From positions 1,091,447-1,155,446 of the forward strand of contig NZ_CP009312.1 in the NCBI RefSeq assembly GCF_001293125.1: a DNA stretch of 64,000 bases. Direction: 5' to 3'. Below are positions 43,476 to 52,473 of this stretch, piece by piece. A model generated the notes under the pieces. The model was given only the letters and a program-made list of their open reading frames with translations. It searched no databases and had not been told where the DNA came from. The translations under genes and the position numbers were made by a program. Source of the stretch: Lawsonella clevelandensis. Lineage in GTDB: Bacteria > Actinomycetota > Actinomycetes > Mycobacteriales > Mycobacteriaceae. Positions within the stretch are counted from its first letter, which is position 1. Every line of letters starts with the position of its first letter.

Positions 43476-43763
43476 GTGCGTCAATACGAAATGATGGTCA
43501 TTTTTGATCCCACTCTCGACGAGCGCACCATTGCCCCGTCCCTGGACACGTTGCTGAACGTGGTCCGTGAAGAAGGCGGCAAGGTTGACAAGGTCGATGT
43601 GTGGGGCAAGCGCCGTCTTGCCTACGAGATCAAGAAGAACTCGGAAGGCATCTACGCGGTAGTCGATTTGAACTGCGAGCCGGCAACGGTTCAGGAGCTT
43701 GACCGACTGCTCACCCTGAATGAAAGCGTTCTACGCACCAAGGTGCTGCGCGCTGATCAGTAA
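43476..43763 (+). CDS. rpsF: 30S ribosomal protein S6
   Basis: S6 of the small subunit, 95 residues from the GTG at 43476 ([12 protein letters not shown]), which gives the normal S6 N-terminus with AGGAGG 11 bases upstream. A GTG at 43464 would add four residues but lies against the ribosome site. The core [22 protein letters not shown], in segments, is typical. It is followed by ssb and rplI. rpsR (S18), which usually lies between ssb and rplI, is absent. Confidence 0.93.
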   Translation: MRQYEMMVIFDPTLDERTIAPSLDTLLNVVREEGGKVDKVDVWGKRRLAYEIKKNSEGIYAVVDLNCEPATVQELDRLLTLNESVLRTKVLRADQ

Positions 43764-43804
43764 GCCTCGGCTGCTGACTAACGCACATCATCGTAGGAGG
43801 AATT

Positions 43805-44320
43805 ATGGCTGGCGAAACTACGATCACGGTGGTGGGAAACCTCACCGCAGACCCTGAACTGCGCTTCACCCCCTCGGGTGCCGCCGTGGCTAACTTCACC
43901 GTGGCCTCCACGCCACGTCGCTTCAACTCCCAAACTAACCAGTGGGAGGACGGCGAAGCACTGTTCCTACGCTGCAGCATCTGGCGTGATGCCGCCGAGC
44001 ATGTCGCCGAGTCCCTGACTCGTGGCTCTCGCGTCATCGTGCAAGGTCGTCTGCGTCAGCGCTCCTATGAAACCCGTGAGGGAGAGAAGCGCAGCGTTAT
44101 CGAGCTGGAAGTCGACGAAATTGGTCCCTCCCTCCGCTACGCCACCGCTAAGGTGACGAAGGCGACGCGGGGAGGTGGCTCCTTCGGCGGCGACAGCTTC
44201 GGTGGATCCAATAATTCCTTCGGTGGTGGCTCTGCCAACCAGTCCGCTCCGTCCGACGACCCGTGGGGTTCCGCTCCACAGTCTGACTTCGGCGGTGGCA
44301 TGGATGAACCCCCGTTCTGA
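43805..44320 (+). CDS. ssb: Single-stranded DNA-binding protein
   Basis: SSB coats single-stranded DNA and recruits repair and replication proteins through its C-terminal tip. The 171 residues have the OB fold ([36 protein letters not shown]) and a Gly/Ser/Asn-rich linker ([20 protein letters not shown]) ending in MDEPPF, a variant of the usual DDDIPF tip. AGGAGG precedes the ATG. Confidence 0.95.
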   Translation: MAGETTITVVGNLTADPELRFTPSGAAVANFTVASTPRRFNSQTNQWEDGEALFLRCSIWRDAAEHVAESLTRGSRVIVQGRLRQRSYETREGEKRSVIELEVDEIGPSLRYATAKVTKATRGGGSFGGDSFGGSNNSFGGGSANQSAPSDDPWGSAPQSDFGGGMDEPPF

Positions 44321-44367
44321 TCTGGCAGACAGCACACAGATTTATCAACGAAGAAAGTAGAAGATCA

Positions 44368-44820
44368 ATGAAGCTGATCCTCACCACTGCCGTTGACCAC
44401 CTTGGTGCCCCCGGCGAAATCGTCGAGGTCAAGGATGGTTACGCAAGGAACTTCCTGCTTCCCCGCCACAAGGCTATCGTCGCCACCCGTGGCGCCGAGA
44501 AGCAGATCGCCGCTATTCAGCGCGCCCAGCAGGATCGTGTGATCCGCGATGCTGAGCACGCCCGCGAGGTCAAGGAAGCTCTCGAGGCTCTGACCGATGT
44601 CAAGGTTGCTGTGAAGTCTGCGGAGAGCGGCAAGCTCTTCGGCTCCGTCACCGCTGCTGACATCGTTGAAGCAATTGAAAAGGCTGGCGGCCCCAAGGTC
44701 GACAAGCACGCCGTTGAACTGGCCAAGGGCCAGATCAAGACCGTTGGAAACCACGATATCGTTGTGGCTCTCTCCAGCAAGGTCAAGGCCACTGTCGCTG
44801 TCGCCGTCGCCACTGAGTAA
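44368..44820 (+). CDS. rplI: 50S ribosomal protein L9
   Basis: L9 binds 23S rRNA. The 150 residues have [33 protein letters not shown], in segments, with the conserved loop GYARNFLLP, and a C-terminal domain ([13 protein letters not shown]). It ends the rpsF-ssb-rplI cluster. Confidence 0.95.
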   Translation: MKLILTTAVDHLGAPGEIVEVKDGYARNFLLPRHKAIVATRGAEKQIAAIQRAQQDRVIRDAEHAREVKEALEALTDVKVAVKSAESGKLFGSVTAADIVEAIEKAGGPKVDKHAVELAKGQIKTVGNHDIVVALSSKVKATVAVAVATE

Positions 44821-44860
44821 CACCTACTCACCCATCCCATAACTTCAGACAACAGCATTT

Positions 44861-44922
44861 CAACCACCGGTTAACTGCCGAATACGCTTCTGGACAAAGC
44901 TCGGCAGCTTAGCCGGTGGTTG
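44861..44922 (+). terminator. Long hairpin after rplI
   Basis: CAACCACCGG/CCGGTGGTTG (44861-44870 with 44913-44922) plus CTGCCGA/TCGGCAG inside. The tail has few T residues. It probably ends the ribosomal-protein transcript. Confidence 0.65.
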
Positions 44923-45069
44923 TATCTATCCCCGGTGAGAGGGGTGGGGAGGTTACGAGCGAGGACGAGAGGATGGCGCTCCCTTGCCGGGGCTACACAT
45001 GTGGTGAATGAAGCGGGGTGACGGGTTCGTGACGGCGCGAGGGTGATGAGAGGATATAGTGTTCCGCTC

Positions 45070-45350
45070 TGTGGATAACTAGGTGGTAAGTAAGGGAAGC
45101 TACGTAAATGGGGGCTAGCTGGGGGTGTTATGGGGGAAGACAGAGCGTGACGAAAGGATTTGAGAAATCCTCCAAAAGCTCTGTTATCCACAACTCTAAA
45201 TGTCCTCTGACCTGGCATTACGAAAAAGTTATCCACATAATTCCACAACTTTCCACATTTGTTCCCCAAATGTCACATGGGCTTTGGGTATAAGTGCCCT
45301 TCTCATCCACAGAATAATCCACAGGTTTATCCACAGGCGGATGTGGACAG
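45070..45350. other. Cluster of DnaA boxes between rplI and dnaB
   Basis: Perfect TTATCCACA boxes occur at 45184-45192, 45229-45237, 45327-45335, and in reverse at 45070-45078. One-mismatch forms lie at 45303-45311 and 45315-45323, and a reverse CTGTCCACA at 45342-45350. The 660-base gap 44821-45480 has no gene; its first half is G-rich and its second half has the boxes with AT-rich sequence such as AAAAAGTTATCC. This looks like an origin-type or DnaA-titrating region. dnaA and dnaN are not in the window, so it may be an accessory cluster and not the main oriC. Confidence 0.75.
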
Positions 45351-45480
45351 CTCCCACCCCACGCATCCTCCCCCCAAATATCACCCGTCAACAGCACAAA
45401 GCTGACCTGACTTTAACCCGCTAAACGCATAAAGTAGGAGACACACTAACCAACTGTCCGACGGTAGGAATGCGCAAACC

Positions 45481-46911
45481 ATGACAAGTAACGCTGGGCC
45501 CTTCGGTGACCCCTTCGAACCGCCCTACGATGACCCCTACTCAGGATCCCCCAGCGACACCGGAGTGCCCAGCGCCGCACTCCACGACAAGCAGCCCCCC
45601 AACGACCAAGCTGCCGAACAAGCCGTCCTCGGCGCCATGCTGCTCTCTAAAGACCTCCCCCCGCTGATGCACCAGATCGTCCGCGCCGACGACTTCTACA
45701 AGCCCGCCCACGGACGCATCTACGACGCCATCATGAAGCTCTCCTCCAATGAAGAGCCCGCCGATGCCGTCACCGTCGCCGACCAACTCGACAAAGAAGG
45801 GGAACTCCTACGCATCGGTGGCGCCCCTTACCTGCACACTCTTATCGAAGCAGTACCCTCCGTCGCCAACGCCCCCTACTATGCCCACATCGTCGCCGAA
45901 AAAGCACTGCTACGCCGCCTCGTCGATGCCGGCATGCGCATCACCTCCTACGGTTACGCCGCCGCCGACGGCATGGACGTAGACGCCATGGTGGACCGTG
46001 CCCAAGCCGAAATCTATGACGTCACCGAACGCCGCCACACCGAAGACTACAAATCCCTCGAAGACGTCCTCCAACCCACCATGGACGAAATTGAGGAAAT
46101 CGCCCGCAACGACGGCAAAGCCGCCGGCGTCCCCACCGGCTTCTTCCACCTGGACGAGCTCACCAACGGCCTCCACGCCGGCCAGATGATCATCATTGCT
46201 GCCCGCCCCGGTGTCGGTAAATCCACCCTCGCGCTCGACATCATGCGCAACTGCTCCCTCAAACACGACAAAACCTCCGTCATGTTCTCCCTCGAAATGG
46301 GGCGCATCGAACTCACCATGCGTCTCCTTTCCGCCGAAGCCCAAGTACGCCTCGCGGACATGCGCGGTGGCCGCCTGGACGATACCGACTGGGGCAAACT
46401 GGTGAAACGCATGTCCGAGATCGCCGACAAACCCCTCTACATCGACGACTCACCCAACATCACCATGATGGAAATCCGCGCGAAAACTCGCCGGCTCAAG
46501 CAACAACACGGCCTCGATCTGGTCGTCGTCGACTACCTCCAGCTGATGAGCTCCGGCAAAAAAGTGGAAAGCCGTCAGCAGGAAGTCGCCGAGTTCTCCC
46601 GCCAGCTCAAACTCCTGGCTAAGGAACTGGAAGTCCCCGTTATCGCCGTCTCCCAGCTCAACCGTGGCCCCGAACAGCGCAACGACAAGCGCCCCCAAGT
46701 ATCCGACCTTCGTGAATCTGGCTCGCTGGAACAAGACGCCGACATGGTCCTTCTGCTCCACCGCCCAGAAATGTTTGACCCCAACGATGTTCACGCCGGC
46801 GAAGCTGAGATCATCGTCGGTAAGCACCGCGGCGGCCCCACCGGTACCGTCGAGGTCGTCTCTCAGCTCCACTTCTCCCGCTTCGTCAACAAAGCCCGCG
46901 ACTTCGACTAG
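45481..46911 (+). CDS. dnaB: Replicative DNA helicase
   Basis: DnaB unwinds DNA at the fork. The 476 residues have the N-terminal primase-interacting domain (PPNDQAAEQAVLGAMLLSKD), and the RecA-like domain with Walker A ARPGVGKSTLALD, the FSLEMGRIELTMRLL stretch, VVVDYLQLM and the final RDFD. No intein is present in the usual mycobacterial position. It follows the DnaA-box gap. Confidence 0.95.
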   Translation: MTSNAGPFGDPFEPPYDDPYSGSPSDTGVPSAALHDKQPPNDQAAEQAVLGAMLLSKDLPPLMHQIVRADDFYKPAHGRIYDAIMKLSSNEEPADAVTVADQLDKEGELLRIGGAPYLHTLIEAVPSVANAPYYAHIVAEKALLRRLVDAGMRITSYGYAAADGMDVDAMVDRAQAEIYDVTERRHTEDYKSLEDVLQPTMDEIEEIARNDGKAAGVPTGFFHLDELTNGLHAGQMIIIAARPGVGKSTLALDIMRNCSLKHDKTSVMFSLEMGRIELTMRLLSAEAQVRLADMRGGRLDDTDWGKLVKRMSEIADKPLYIDDSPNITMMEIRAKTRRLKQQHGLDLVVVDYLQLMSSGKKVESRQQEVAEFSRQLKLLAKELEVPVIAVSQLNRGPEQRNDKRPQVSDLRESGSLEQDADMVLLLHRPEMFDPNDVHAGEAEIIVGKHRGGPTGTVEVVSQLHFSRFVNKARDFD

Positions 46912-47020
46912 AAGCCGCCGCGCCAACTGCGCGTCTTCCGGCCACGACGGAACACATCATCCCGGACCTCACAGCTGACGCACCTCTCTCCCCATCACTA
47001 CTCCAGAAAGAAACCCAACA

Positions 47021-48235
47021 ATGGCTATCCGTCTTACCCGGCTTCGGGGTGCCATTGCCCTCCTCTCCCTCACTCTGGCCTCCGCCAGTATCGCTCCCCT
47101 CCCCGCACACGCCGCACCCGCCTATAACCGGAACGTCAGCTACAGCGAATTCATGTCACGCGACGTCCTCATGGGCGCTTTTTTCACCAGCGACGGCGAC
47201 CACTCCGACACCCTCTACCTCTCCACCGACGGCAAACAGTTCGACGAACTGAATGTCGCCTACCAGGACGCCACCCCCACCAACCCCAACGACGACACCT
47301 CCACCCTCGGCTCGATCCACCACACCCTGGGTGACCCCAGCATCATGTACCATGACGGCGCCTTCTGGATGCTCTCCGGCTGGAACCGCCACGACGGCAA
47401 ATTCTGGCCTACTATCGGCGTCTCCAAGGACGGCAAAACCTGGTCCTTTCCCGAAGCTCTCCACTTCGGTGGCAGCACGTACCCGGGGATCAGCCTGAGC
47501 CCTGCTGCCCGCTACGGCACCGACATTGTCGCCCCCGAGTGGTTCCGGGACCGCAACGGCAAGGTCTACATCATGTTCTCCGCCGGCTACTTCGGCCTCT
47601 TCCACGGCCGCCGCTACCAGGACCGTATGGTTCCCTACCTGGTGAAAGTCAACGAACTGCGTTATGACGGGCCGTCCCAATACAATGCCCGCCTCCCCAA
47701 GATCACTTTCCGCCCCGGCCGTGCCCAAGAGATCCACTTCTCCCTGCCTTCCGATAATCGCATTGATGGTTCCGCCTTCCAGGATGATGACGGGTCCTAC
47801 TACATCGTCATTAAGCGCGATGGTGCCCACAACGAAATCTGGCGCAACAGTCACATGGGTACCGGTGGTTGGACACTCATTAACCGCAACGCTGTCGAAG
47901 GGTCAGAAGGCCCCTCTCTCACCAAGGTGAACGGTAAGTACTTCCTCTACACCGACAAGCTCTCCACCTGGGGGAAGGACTCCACCCGTGGCACCCTCGT
48001 GGCGGGAGCCAGCAGTCTCAATGGTAAGTGGAGCAAGCACGGCAAGATTGCCACACTTCGCAAGAACGGGAGCCGCCGCGCTAACCGCCACGGCACCGTC
48101 ATCCGCATCACCGACTCCACTGCTAAGCAGAAGCTCTACACCCTGTGGACCGGCAAGCCGGCCCCCGCGAATGCCGGTGGACTGCTGGAATGGCTGAAGT
48201 CTCTGGGCAAGAAGATTGTGGAGCCGCGCCCCTAG
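47021..48235 (+). CDS. Secreted glycoside hydrolase, GH43-like five-bladed propeller
   Basis: An exported protein of 404 residues. The signal peptide is RLRGAIALLSLTLASASIAP. The propeller shows GH43-type motifs: LGDPSIMYHDGAFWMLSGW (catalytic-acid-region-like), VAPEWFRDRNGKVYIMFS and IDGSAFQDDDGSYYIVIKRD. GH43 enzymes cut arabinans and xylans; in this order the target could be cell-wall arabinan or a host glycan, which is an inference. The C-terminus is Lys/Arg-rich. GAAAGAAA precedes the ATG. Confidence 0.78.
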   Translation: MAIRLTRLRGAIALLSLTLASASIAPLPAHAAPAYNRNVSYSEFMSRDVLMGAFFTSDGDHSDTLYLSTDGKQFDELNVAYQDATPTNPNDDTSTLGSIHHTLGDPSIMYHDGAFWMLSGWNRHDGKFWPTIGVSKDGKTWSFPEALHFGGSTYPGISLSPAARYGTDIVAPEWFRDRNGKVYIMFSAGYFGLFHGRRYQDRMVPYLVKVNELRYDGPSQYNARLPKITFRPGRAQEIHFSLPSDNRIDGSAFQDDDGSYYIVIKRDGAHNEIWRNSHMGTGGWTLINRNAVEGSEGPSLTKVNGKYFLYTDKLSTWGKDSTRGTLVAGASSLNGKWSKHGKIATLRKNGSRRANRHGTVIRITDSTAKQKLYTLWTGKPAPANAGGLLEWLKSLGKKIVEPRP

Positions 48236-48437
48236 GGCTAGTTCCGCCGTGGACGTCCGCTTGTCCGGCTGCTTGCGGCTTTTCGATTTTCTGGGAAATC
48301 GGTGGGAATTTACACTGTCTCAACGCTGGGAGAGTGGGGGCGAACAGGTACTGTTAATGCAGTAACCTACGTCCCCGCCTCCGGGAGGAGAACGCTGCTC
48401 CGCCGTTGGCCACGAATCGGGAAGTATCAAGCGTTTC

Positions 48438-49823
48438 ATGACATCTCGCACCTCTTTCTCCCTGGAGAAACTGCGCAGCTACCTGGGAATGGCCCTGGCA
48501 GTTGCCGCTGGTGGCGCCCTCGGCGCACTGCTCCGCTGGACCTTAACTACAGGCTGGACCAGCACTCCCGGCACCATCGCCTGGTCCGTTCTGCTCATTA
48601 ACGTGGTGGGCTCCGCCCTATTAGGGGTGGTGACGGTGGTGGCTGCCTGCCGCCTGCCCCACCGGCCCATGGTGGTTGCGTTCCTGGGCACTGGCCTGCT
48701 GGGTGGTTTCACCACGTTCTCCACGGTGATGGTGTTGAGCTTGCAGTTGGCCTATGAAGGACACCCGTGGGTGGCGAGCCTGCAGGTGCTCCTCAATGTG
48801 CTGCTGTCTGTGTTGGCGGCGGTGGTGGCCATGTTCTGCACCACGCTGGCCGTGGATAAGCAGGATGCCAAGCGCGGGATGTCCACCGAACTTTCGGTGG
48901 AGTCGGAGGAGAGTGCGGAGGAACTGCTGGCCGTTGACCGTGTCGAGGACGAAGAGGACGACCCGGCAGCTGAGGCCAGTGGCGCCGACGTCAGCGACGC
49001 TGAGCCGCTGGAATCCGACGAACTCCACGCCGACGTAGTCGCAGCCAACGTAGTCGCAGCCAACGTGCCGGAACCCGAAACGACCGTCGCCGCACCACCT
49101 GTTGAGGCTACTGAAGTTGTGGAAATCGCGGAAGTCGCGGAGGCGCCGGTAGAGGAGCACCATCCCGCCGAGGATGCCCTTAATAAAGATCCGCAGCATG
49201 ACGACGCCGAGCTCTTCACCGAGTCCAACGACGCGGAGGAGCTGCTGGCCGTTGACCGTGCCCACCACATCAACCACCCTAAGCGCGACTACCGGGCTAG
49301 CCGCGACTACCAGGCTAAGGCTGCCGCTGTGCCCGCAGCAGAGCATGACGCTCCTGCTGACCTGCCGACATCTCGCCGCACCTACCGGGCTGGTGGAGCC
49401 ACTACCTCCGCGCAGCATGAAGAGATGGTGCCGGGCTATGTGACTGCCCCGCCAGCCGCTTCCCCAGCGCCTGCCGTTGACGTTTCTACTGACGTTGCTG
49501 CCGCGCCGGGGGCTGCCACCGATGTTGCTGCCGCGCCCGCACCCACACCGCGCGCCGGTCGACACTCACACGCGAAACCCCGTCCCCTCATGGCAAATGG
49601 GCAGCCTGAACCGGAGCTTTACCTGCCAGATCTCGACTTCGACTCAGAGGCATTCGCTTTCCCTGGCACCGCAGAGTTTCCCATCGTTACCTTCGATGAG
49701 GGCGGAGAAGGTGCCAGCCGTCACTCCCGGCGGGCTGTACCCGAAGGGCAAGCCGGCACGGTGGCAGACCTGGCCGCCCGCTTCGCCGCGGCCCGTGGCA
49801 TCGAGAATGAGGAGGACAAGTAG
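48438..49823 (+). CDS. crcB: Fluoride channel (FluC/CrcB) with long acidic C-terminal extension
   Basis: Residues 1-138 are a normal four-helix FluC channel: GGALGALLRW, LINVVGSALLG and GFTTFSTVM. Residues 139-461 are a long, acidic, Ala/Pro/Glu-rich tail, probably disordered and cytoplasmic. It contains EELLAVDR twice (161-168 and 267-274) and ends with an amphipathic-helix-like DLAARFAAARGIENEEDK. FluC proteins are usually about 125-130 residues. The second FluC (49826) starts two bases after this stop, so the pair probably forms a heterodimer. No fluoride riboswitch is seen upstream. The tail may have a regulatory role, which is unknown. Confidence 0.85.
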   Translation: MTSRTSFSLEKLRSYLGMALAVAAGGALGALLRWTLTTGWTSTPGTIAWSVLLINVVGSALLGVVTVVAACRLPHRPMVVAFLGTGLLGGFTTFSTVMVLSLQLAYEGHPWVASLQVLLNVLLSVLAAVVAMFCTTLAVDKQDAKRGMSTELSVESEESAEELLAVDRVEDEEDDPAAEASGADVSDAEPLESDELHADVVAANVVAANVPEPETTVAAPPVEATEVVEIAEVAEAPVEEHHPAEDALNKDPQHDDAELFTESNDAEELLAVDRAHHINHPKRDYRASRDYQAKAAAVPAAEHDAPADLPTSRRTYRAGGATTSAQHEEMVPGYVTAPPAASPAPAVDVSTDVAAAPGAATDVAAAPAPTPRAGRHSHAKPRPLMANGQPEPELYLPDLDFDSEAFAFPGTAEFPIVTFDEGGEGASRHSRRAVPEGQAGTVADLAARFAAARGIENEEDK

Positions 49824-49825
49824 CA

Positions 49826-50224
49826 ATGGGAACTACCGCACTTCTTGTCATGGGTGGTGGCGCACTCGGCGCCCTGCTGCGTTTCATTCTCGACCGCACG
49901 CTCCTCAGCGTGCAGCACGACAGCACCGCCAAAGGGAGGCGCGCCCCCGCCTTCTCCACCGGCATCCTGCTAGCCAACCTCTTCGGTAGTTTCCTGCTCG
50001 GGCTGTTCACTGTGGCACTCAGCCTAGGTGTCATGAGTGATAGCGGCTATGCCATCTGGGGTGTTGGCCTGTGTGGCTCCCTCACTACGTTCTCTACCTT
50101 CAGTGTGGAAGTGGTGACGATGCTGCGCACCCACCACGGCTGGCAGGCACTATTCTACGTGCTGGGAAGTATACTAGGCGGTCTGGTGCTGGGCGTTCTC
50201 GCTGCTCTTCTCATCCTGGGCTAA
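49826..50224 (+). CDS. crcB: Fluoride channel subunit (FluC/CrcB)
   Basis: A normal-sized FluC of 132 residues: GGGALGALLRF, ILLANLFGSFLLG and the fluoride-path motif GSLTTFSTF. Four membrane helices. Paired genes of this kind make asymmetric dimers. It is coupled to the tailed FluC gene. Confidence 0.92.
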   Translation: MGTTALLVMGGGALGALLRFILDRTLLSVQHDSTAKGRRAPAFSTGILLANLFGSFLLGLFTVALSLGVMSDSGYAIWGVGLCGSLTTFSTFSVEVVTMLRTHHGWQALFYVLGSILGGLVLGVLAALLILG

Positions 50225-50352
50225 CGCCACCGGGGCCGTCACTACCCCCTCCCGGGACACCTACCTCGGACATCTACCGGGGACGCTTAGCTGGCAATAC
50301 CTCGCCGCTAAGCCCACCCGGCAGCCTCACCCACCATATGCATAAATGACAA

Positions 50353-50398
50353 CCGGCCAGTGCAGTCACCTTCTCTGATGGTGAACCGCACCGGCCGG
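50353..50398. terminator. Bidirectional hairpin between crcB and the MFS gene
   Basis: CCGGCC/GGCCGG (50353-50358 with 50393-50398), with TCACC/GGTGA inside, sits between convergent genes. CTTTGCG follows on the plus strand. Confidence 0.65.
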
Positions 50399-50413
50399 CT
50401 TTGCGAGGAGAGG

Positions 50414-52366
50414 TTAGCGGCGTTGGCGCTTGAAGTTCTTCATGGCTTCCGCTGCCGAGGTGCCTTCCGGGCTACGGTTGGCGGCCCGCTTAATGGCCTC
50501 CTTGCGCTCTTTCTCCTTCAGCTCTTGCTCGACGGCTGCACTGCGCTCTGCCACAGTTTCGCCGGAGTGGCGGCGGGCCTGGCGGGCCAGCATGGCCTTG
50601 GACGGGCGGTTCTTCACCTGCCATAGCCGCAGCGAGGCGAGGAAACCGACCACCAGGAATACCATCGACACCCACATGGAGGTGGATATGGCGTCTGTGT
50701 AGCCTAGGCGCAGAATGTCGGAGAACGGGGGCAGTTGCATGAAACGCAGGTTGGCGCCACCGGAGTTAATGGTGGCCTGCACCAGCGGCTCGGTGAGCTG
50801 CTTGGGGGCACCAACCTGGGCTACCAGGCCGGGCAGGTGGTTGCTGAGCGAGGTGGCCAGGATGGAACCGCCGAGGGCGATACCGGTGGCACTACCCAGC
50901 TGGCGCACTGTGGATTGGGTGGCGGAGCCCATACCGGAGCGCTCCACCGGTACGTCGCCCATTACCGTGGAGGTAAGCTGTGCGGAGGCGAAGCCTAGAC
51001 CAATACCGTAGATCACCAGCATGAATGCCATGGACCAGAGGTTTTGTTCGACGTTGAGTGTGCCGGCTAGCATGGCCACACCTACCACTTCTAGGCCCAG
51101 GCCGATAATGACGACACCGGTGGGGGTGATGGATTCGGTGACGCGGCGGGCGAGGCCACCGGAGATCATGGCGCCGATAGCCATTGCTGCCAGTACCCAG
51201 CCGGCCGTCATGGGGGACTTCCACATGCTGTTGATGATGAACATGGGCAGCAGGAATACCAGGGAGAACTGGCCGATGCCGACCATCATGGCGGTGAGGT
51301 TGCCCCAGGCGAAGGCGGGGCTGCGGAAGAGGTACGGGTCAAAGAGAACGTACTTGGTGTGTTTCACTCGGTAGAGTTCCCAGACGACAAATCCCACGAG
51401 AATCAGAATGCCGATGATGAGGAGGAAGGGTACGGAGCTGAGGGCGGCGTTGGGGAACAGGTCCTGGTTGAACACCTTGAGGGTGGCCTTGCGGTGCCAC
51501 CAGCCCAGCTTGGGGCCTTCGATGATGGAGAAGACGATGAGGCCTACGGAGAGGACAGAGAGGAGGAAACCGAGGATGTCATGGCCAGTCTTGGGGGTGA
51601 TGGCGCCGGCCTTAGGGAGGAAGGTGACTTCACCGTCAGGGGATGCGGCGACAGCTTCGGCAGCGTCGGTGAGGGAGTCTTCTTTCGCGGCTTTGGTGTT
51701 GGGGACGACGATGAAGGCACCAATGAGGCAGAGGATGCCGAAGGGAACGTTGATGAAGAAGATCCAGCGCCAGTCGCTGTAGGTGGTGAGGGCACCGCCA
51801 ACGAGAGGGCCGACGGCGGCCATGCCGGAGATGGTGGCGCCCCAGATACTGAAGGCGATGGCGCGGCTTCGGCCGGTGAAGTTGGCGTGGACGTTGGACA
51901 GGGTGGAGGGCATGACGAAGGCGGCACCGACGCCCTGCAGGGCACGGGAGAAGATAAGCGCGTTACCGGTGAGGGAGGTGCCGGCGAGGACGGACCCGAG
52001 AATGAAGATGATGAGGCCGATGACGAAGGTGGTGCGGCGGCCGATGCGGTCTGCGAAGCTACCGATGCCAAGGAGGAGGGAGGCGACGACCACGGTGTAG
52101 AGGGCGCTCACCCACTGAGCTTGGGAAAGGTCCAGTTTGAGGGCTTTGATGATGGTGGGCAGGGAGACGTTGACGATGGTGCCGTCAAGGATGATGAGGG
52201 ACAGGCCGAGGGCGAGCACGGCGAGCATTGCCCATTTGCGCCACCCGGGTTCGGAGATGACGTCGCTGTTGGATGCGGTGGTGCCGCGTGCAGGGTCTGC
52301 TGGTGCAGGGTGGTCAGCAGGGCCGTCTGCCTCCGCGCCAGGCTTGGGGTATTTGGGGAGTGTCAT
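50414..52366 (-). CDS. DHA2-family multidrug MFS exporter
   Basis: A proton-driven exporter of 650 residues with 14 membrane segments expected (EmrB/QacA type). Visible: LDGTIVNVSLPTI (motif D1/C region), GSFADRIGRRTTFV (motif A), and VGPLVGGALTTYSDWRWIFFINVPFG (motif C). The C-terminal basic tail (KNRPSKAMLARQARRH and EKERKEAIKRAANR) is about 75 residues. I start at the ATG at 52366, with GGAGG upstream. It is divergent from a TetR regulator, which probably represses it. Confidence 0.9.
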   Translation of the reverse strand: MTLPKYPKPGAEADGPADHPAPADPARGTTASNSDVISEPGWRKWAMLAVLALGLSLIILDGTIVNVSLPTIIKALKLDLSQAQWVSALYTVVVASLLLGIGSFADRIGRRTTFVIGLIIFILGSVLAGTSLTGNALIFSRALQGVGAAFVMPSTLSNVHANFTGRSRAIAFSIWGATISGMAAVGPLVGGALTTYSDWRWIFFINVPFGILCLIGAFIVVPNTKAAKEDSLTDAAEAVAASPDGEVTFLPKAGAITPKTGHDILGFLLSVLSVGLIVFSIIEGPKLGWWHRKATLKVFNQDLFPNAALSSVPFLLIIGILILVGFVVWELYRVKHTKYVLFDPYLFRSPAFAWGNLTAMMVGIGQFSLVFLLPMFIINSMWKSPMTAGWVLAAMAIGAMISGGLARRVTESITPTGVVIIGLGLEVVGVAMLAGTLNVEQNLWSMAFMLVIYGIGLGFASAQLTSTVMGDVPVERSGMGSATQSTVRQLGSATGIALGGSILATSLSNHLPGLVAQVGAPKQLTEPLVQATINSGGANLRFMQLPPFSDILRLGYTDAISTSMWVSMVFLVVGFLASLRLWQVKNRPSKAMLARQARRHSGETVAERSAAVEQELKEKERKEAIKRAANRSPEGTSAAEAMKNFKRQRR

Positions 52367-52386
52367 TTTTCCTCCGCTCACTCTTA

Positions 52387-52401
52387 GAGACATGGTGTCT
52401 C
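52387..52401. promoter_or_regulatory. Inverted repeat GAGACA-TGG-TGTCTC in the MFS/TetR gap
   Basis: A perfect 6-bp inverted repeat with a 3-base spacer, 21 bases from the MFS start. It is a plausible TetR operator. Confidence 0.5.
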
Positions 52402-52422
52402 CAACATTGTGTGTCATCTTGC

Positions 52423-52433
52423 TGACAGTGTCA
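52423..52433. promoter_or_regulatory. Inverted repeat TGACA-G-TGTCA in the MFS/TetR gap
   Basis: A perfect 5-bp inverted repeat with a one-base centre, between the divergent MFS and TetR starts. GTGTCAT at 52411-52417 is a further half-site. Together with 52387-52401 it could form the operator region. Confidence 0.55.
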
Positions 52434-52473
52434 ATGGTGCCGTTAGAATAGATTAAACAGGAGGTTGACCAAG

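Noticed and set aside
48236-48437. Fluoride riboswitch before the FluC pair
   Set aside because: I could not find the conserved crcB-motif bases; only a simple hairpin near 48350 is visible.
51359-52387. 342-codon plus-strand ORF opposite the MFS gene
   Set aside because: Antisense of a transporter with well-placed membrane segments; the Asp/Gly/Glu-rich product is typical of high-GC shadow frames.
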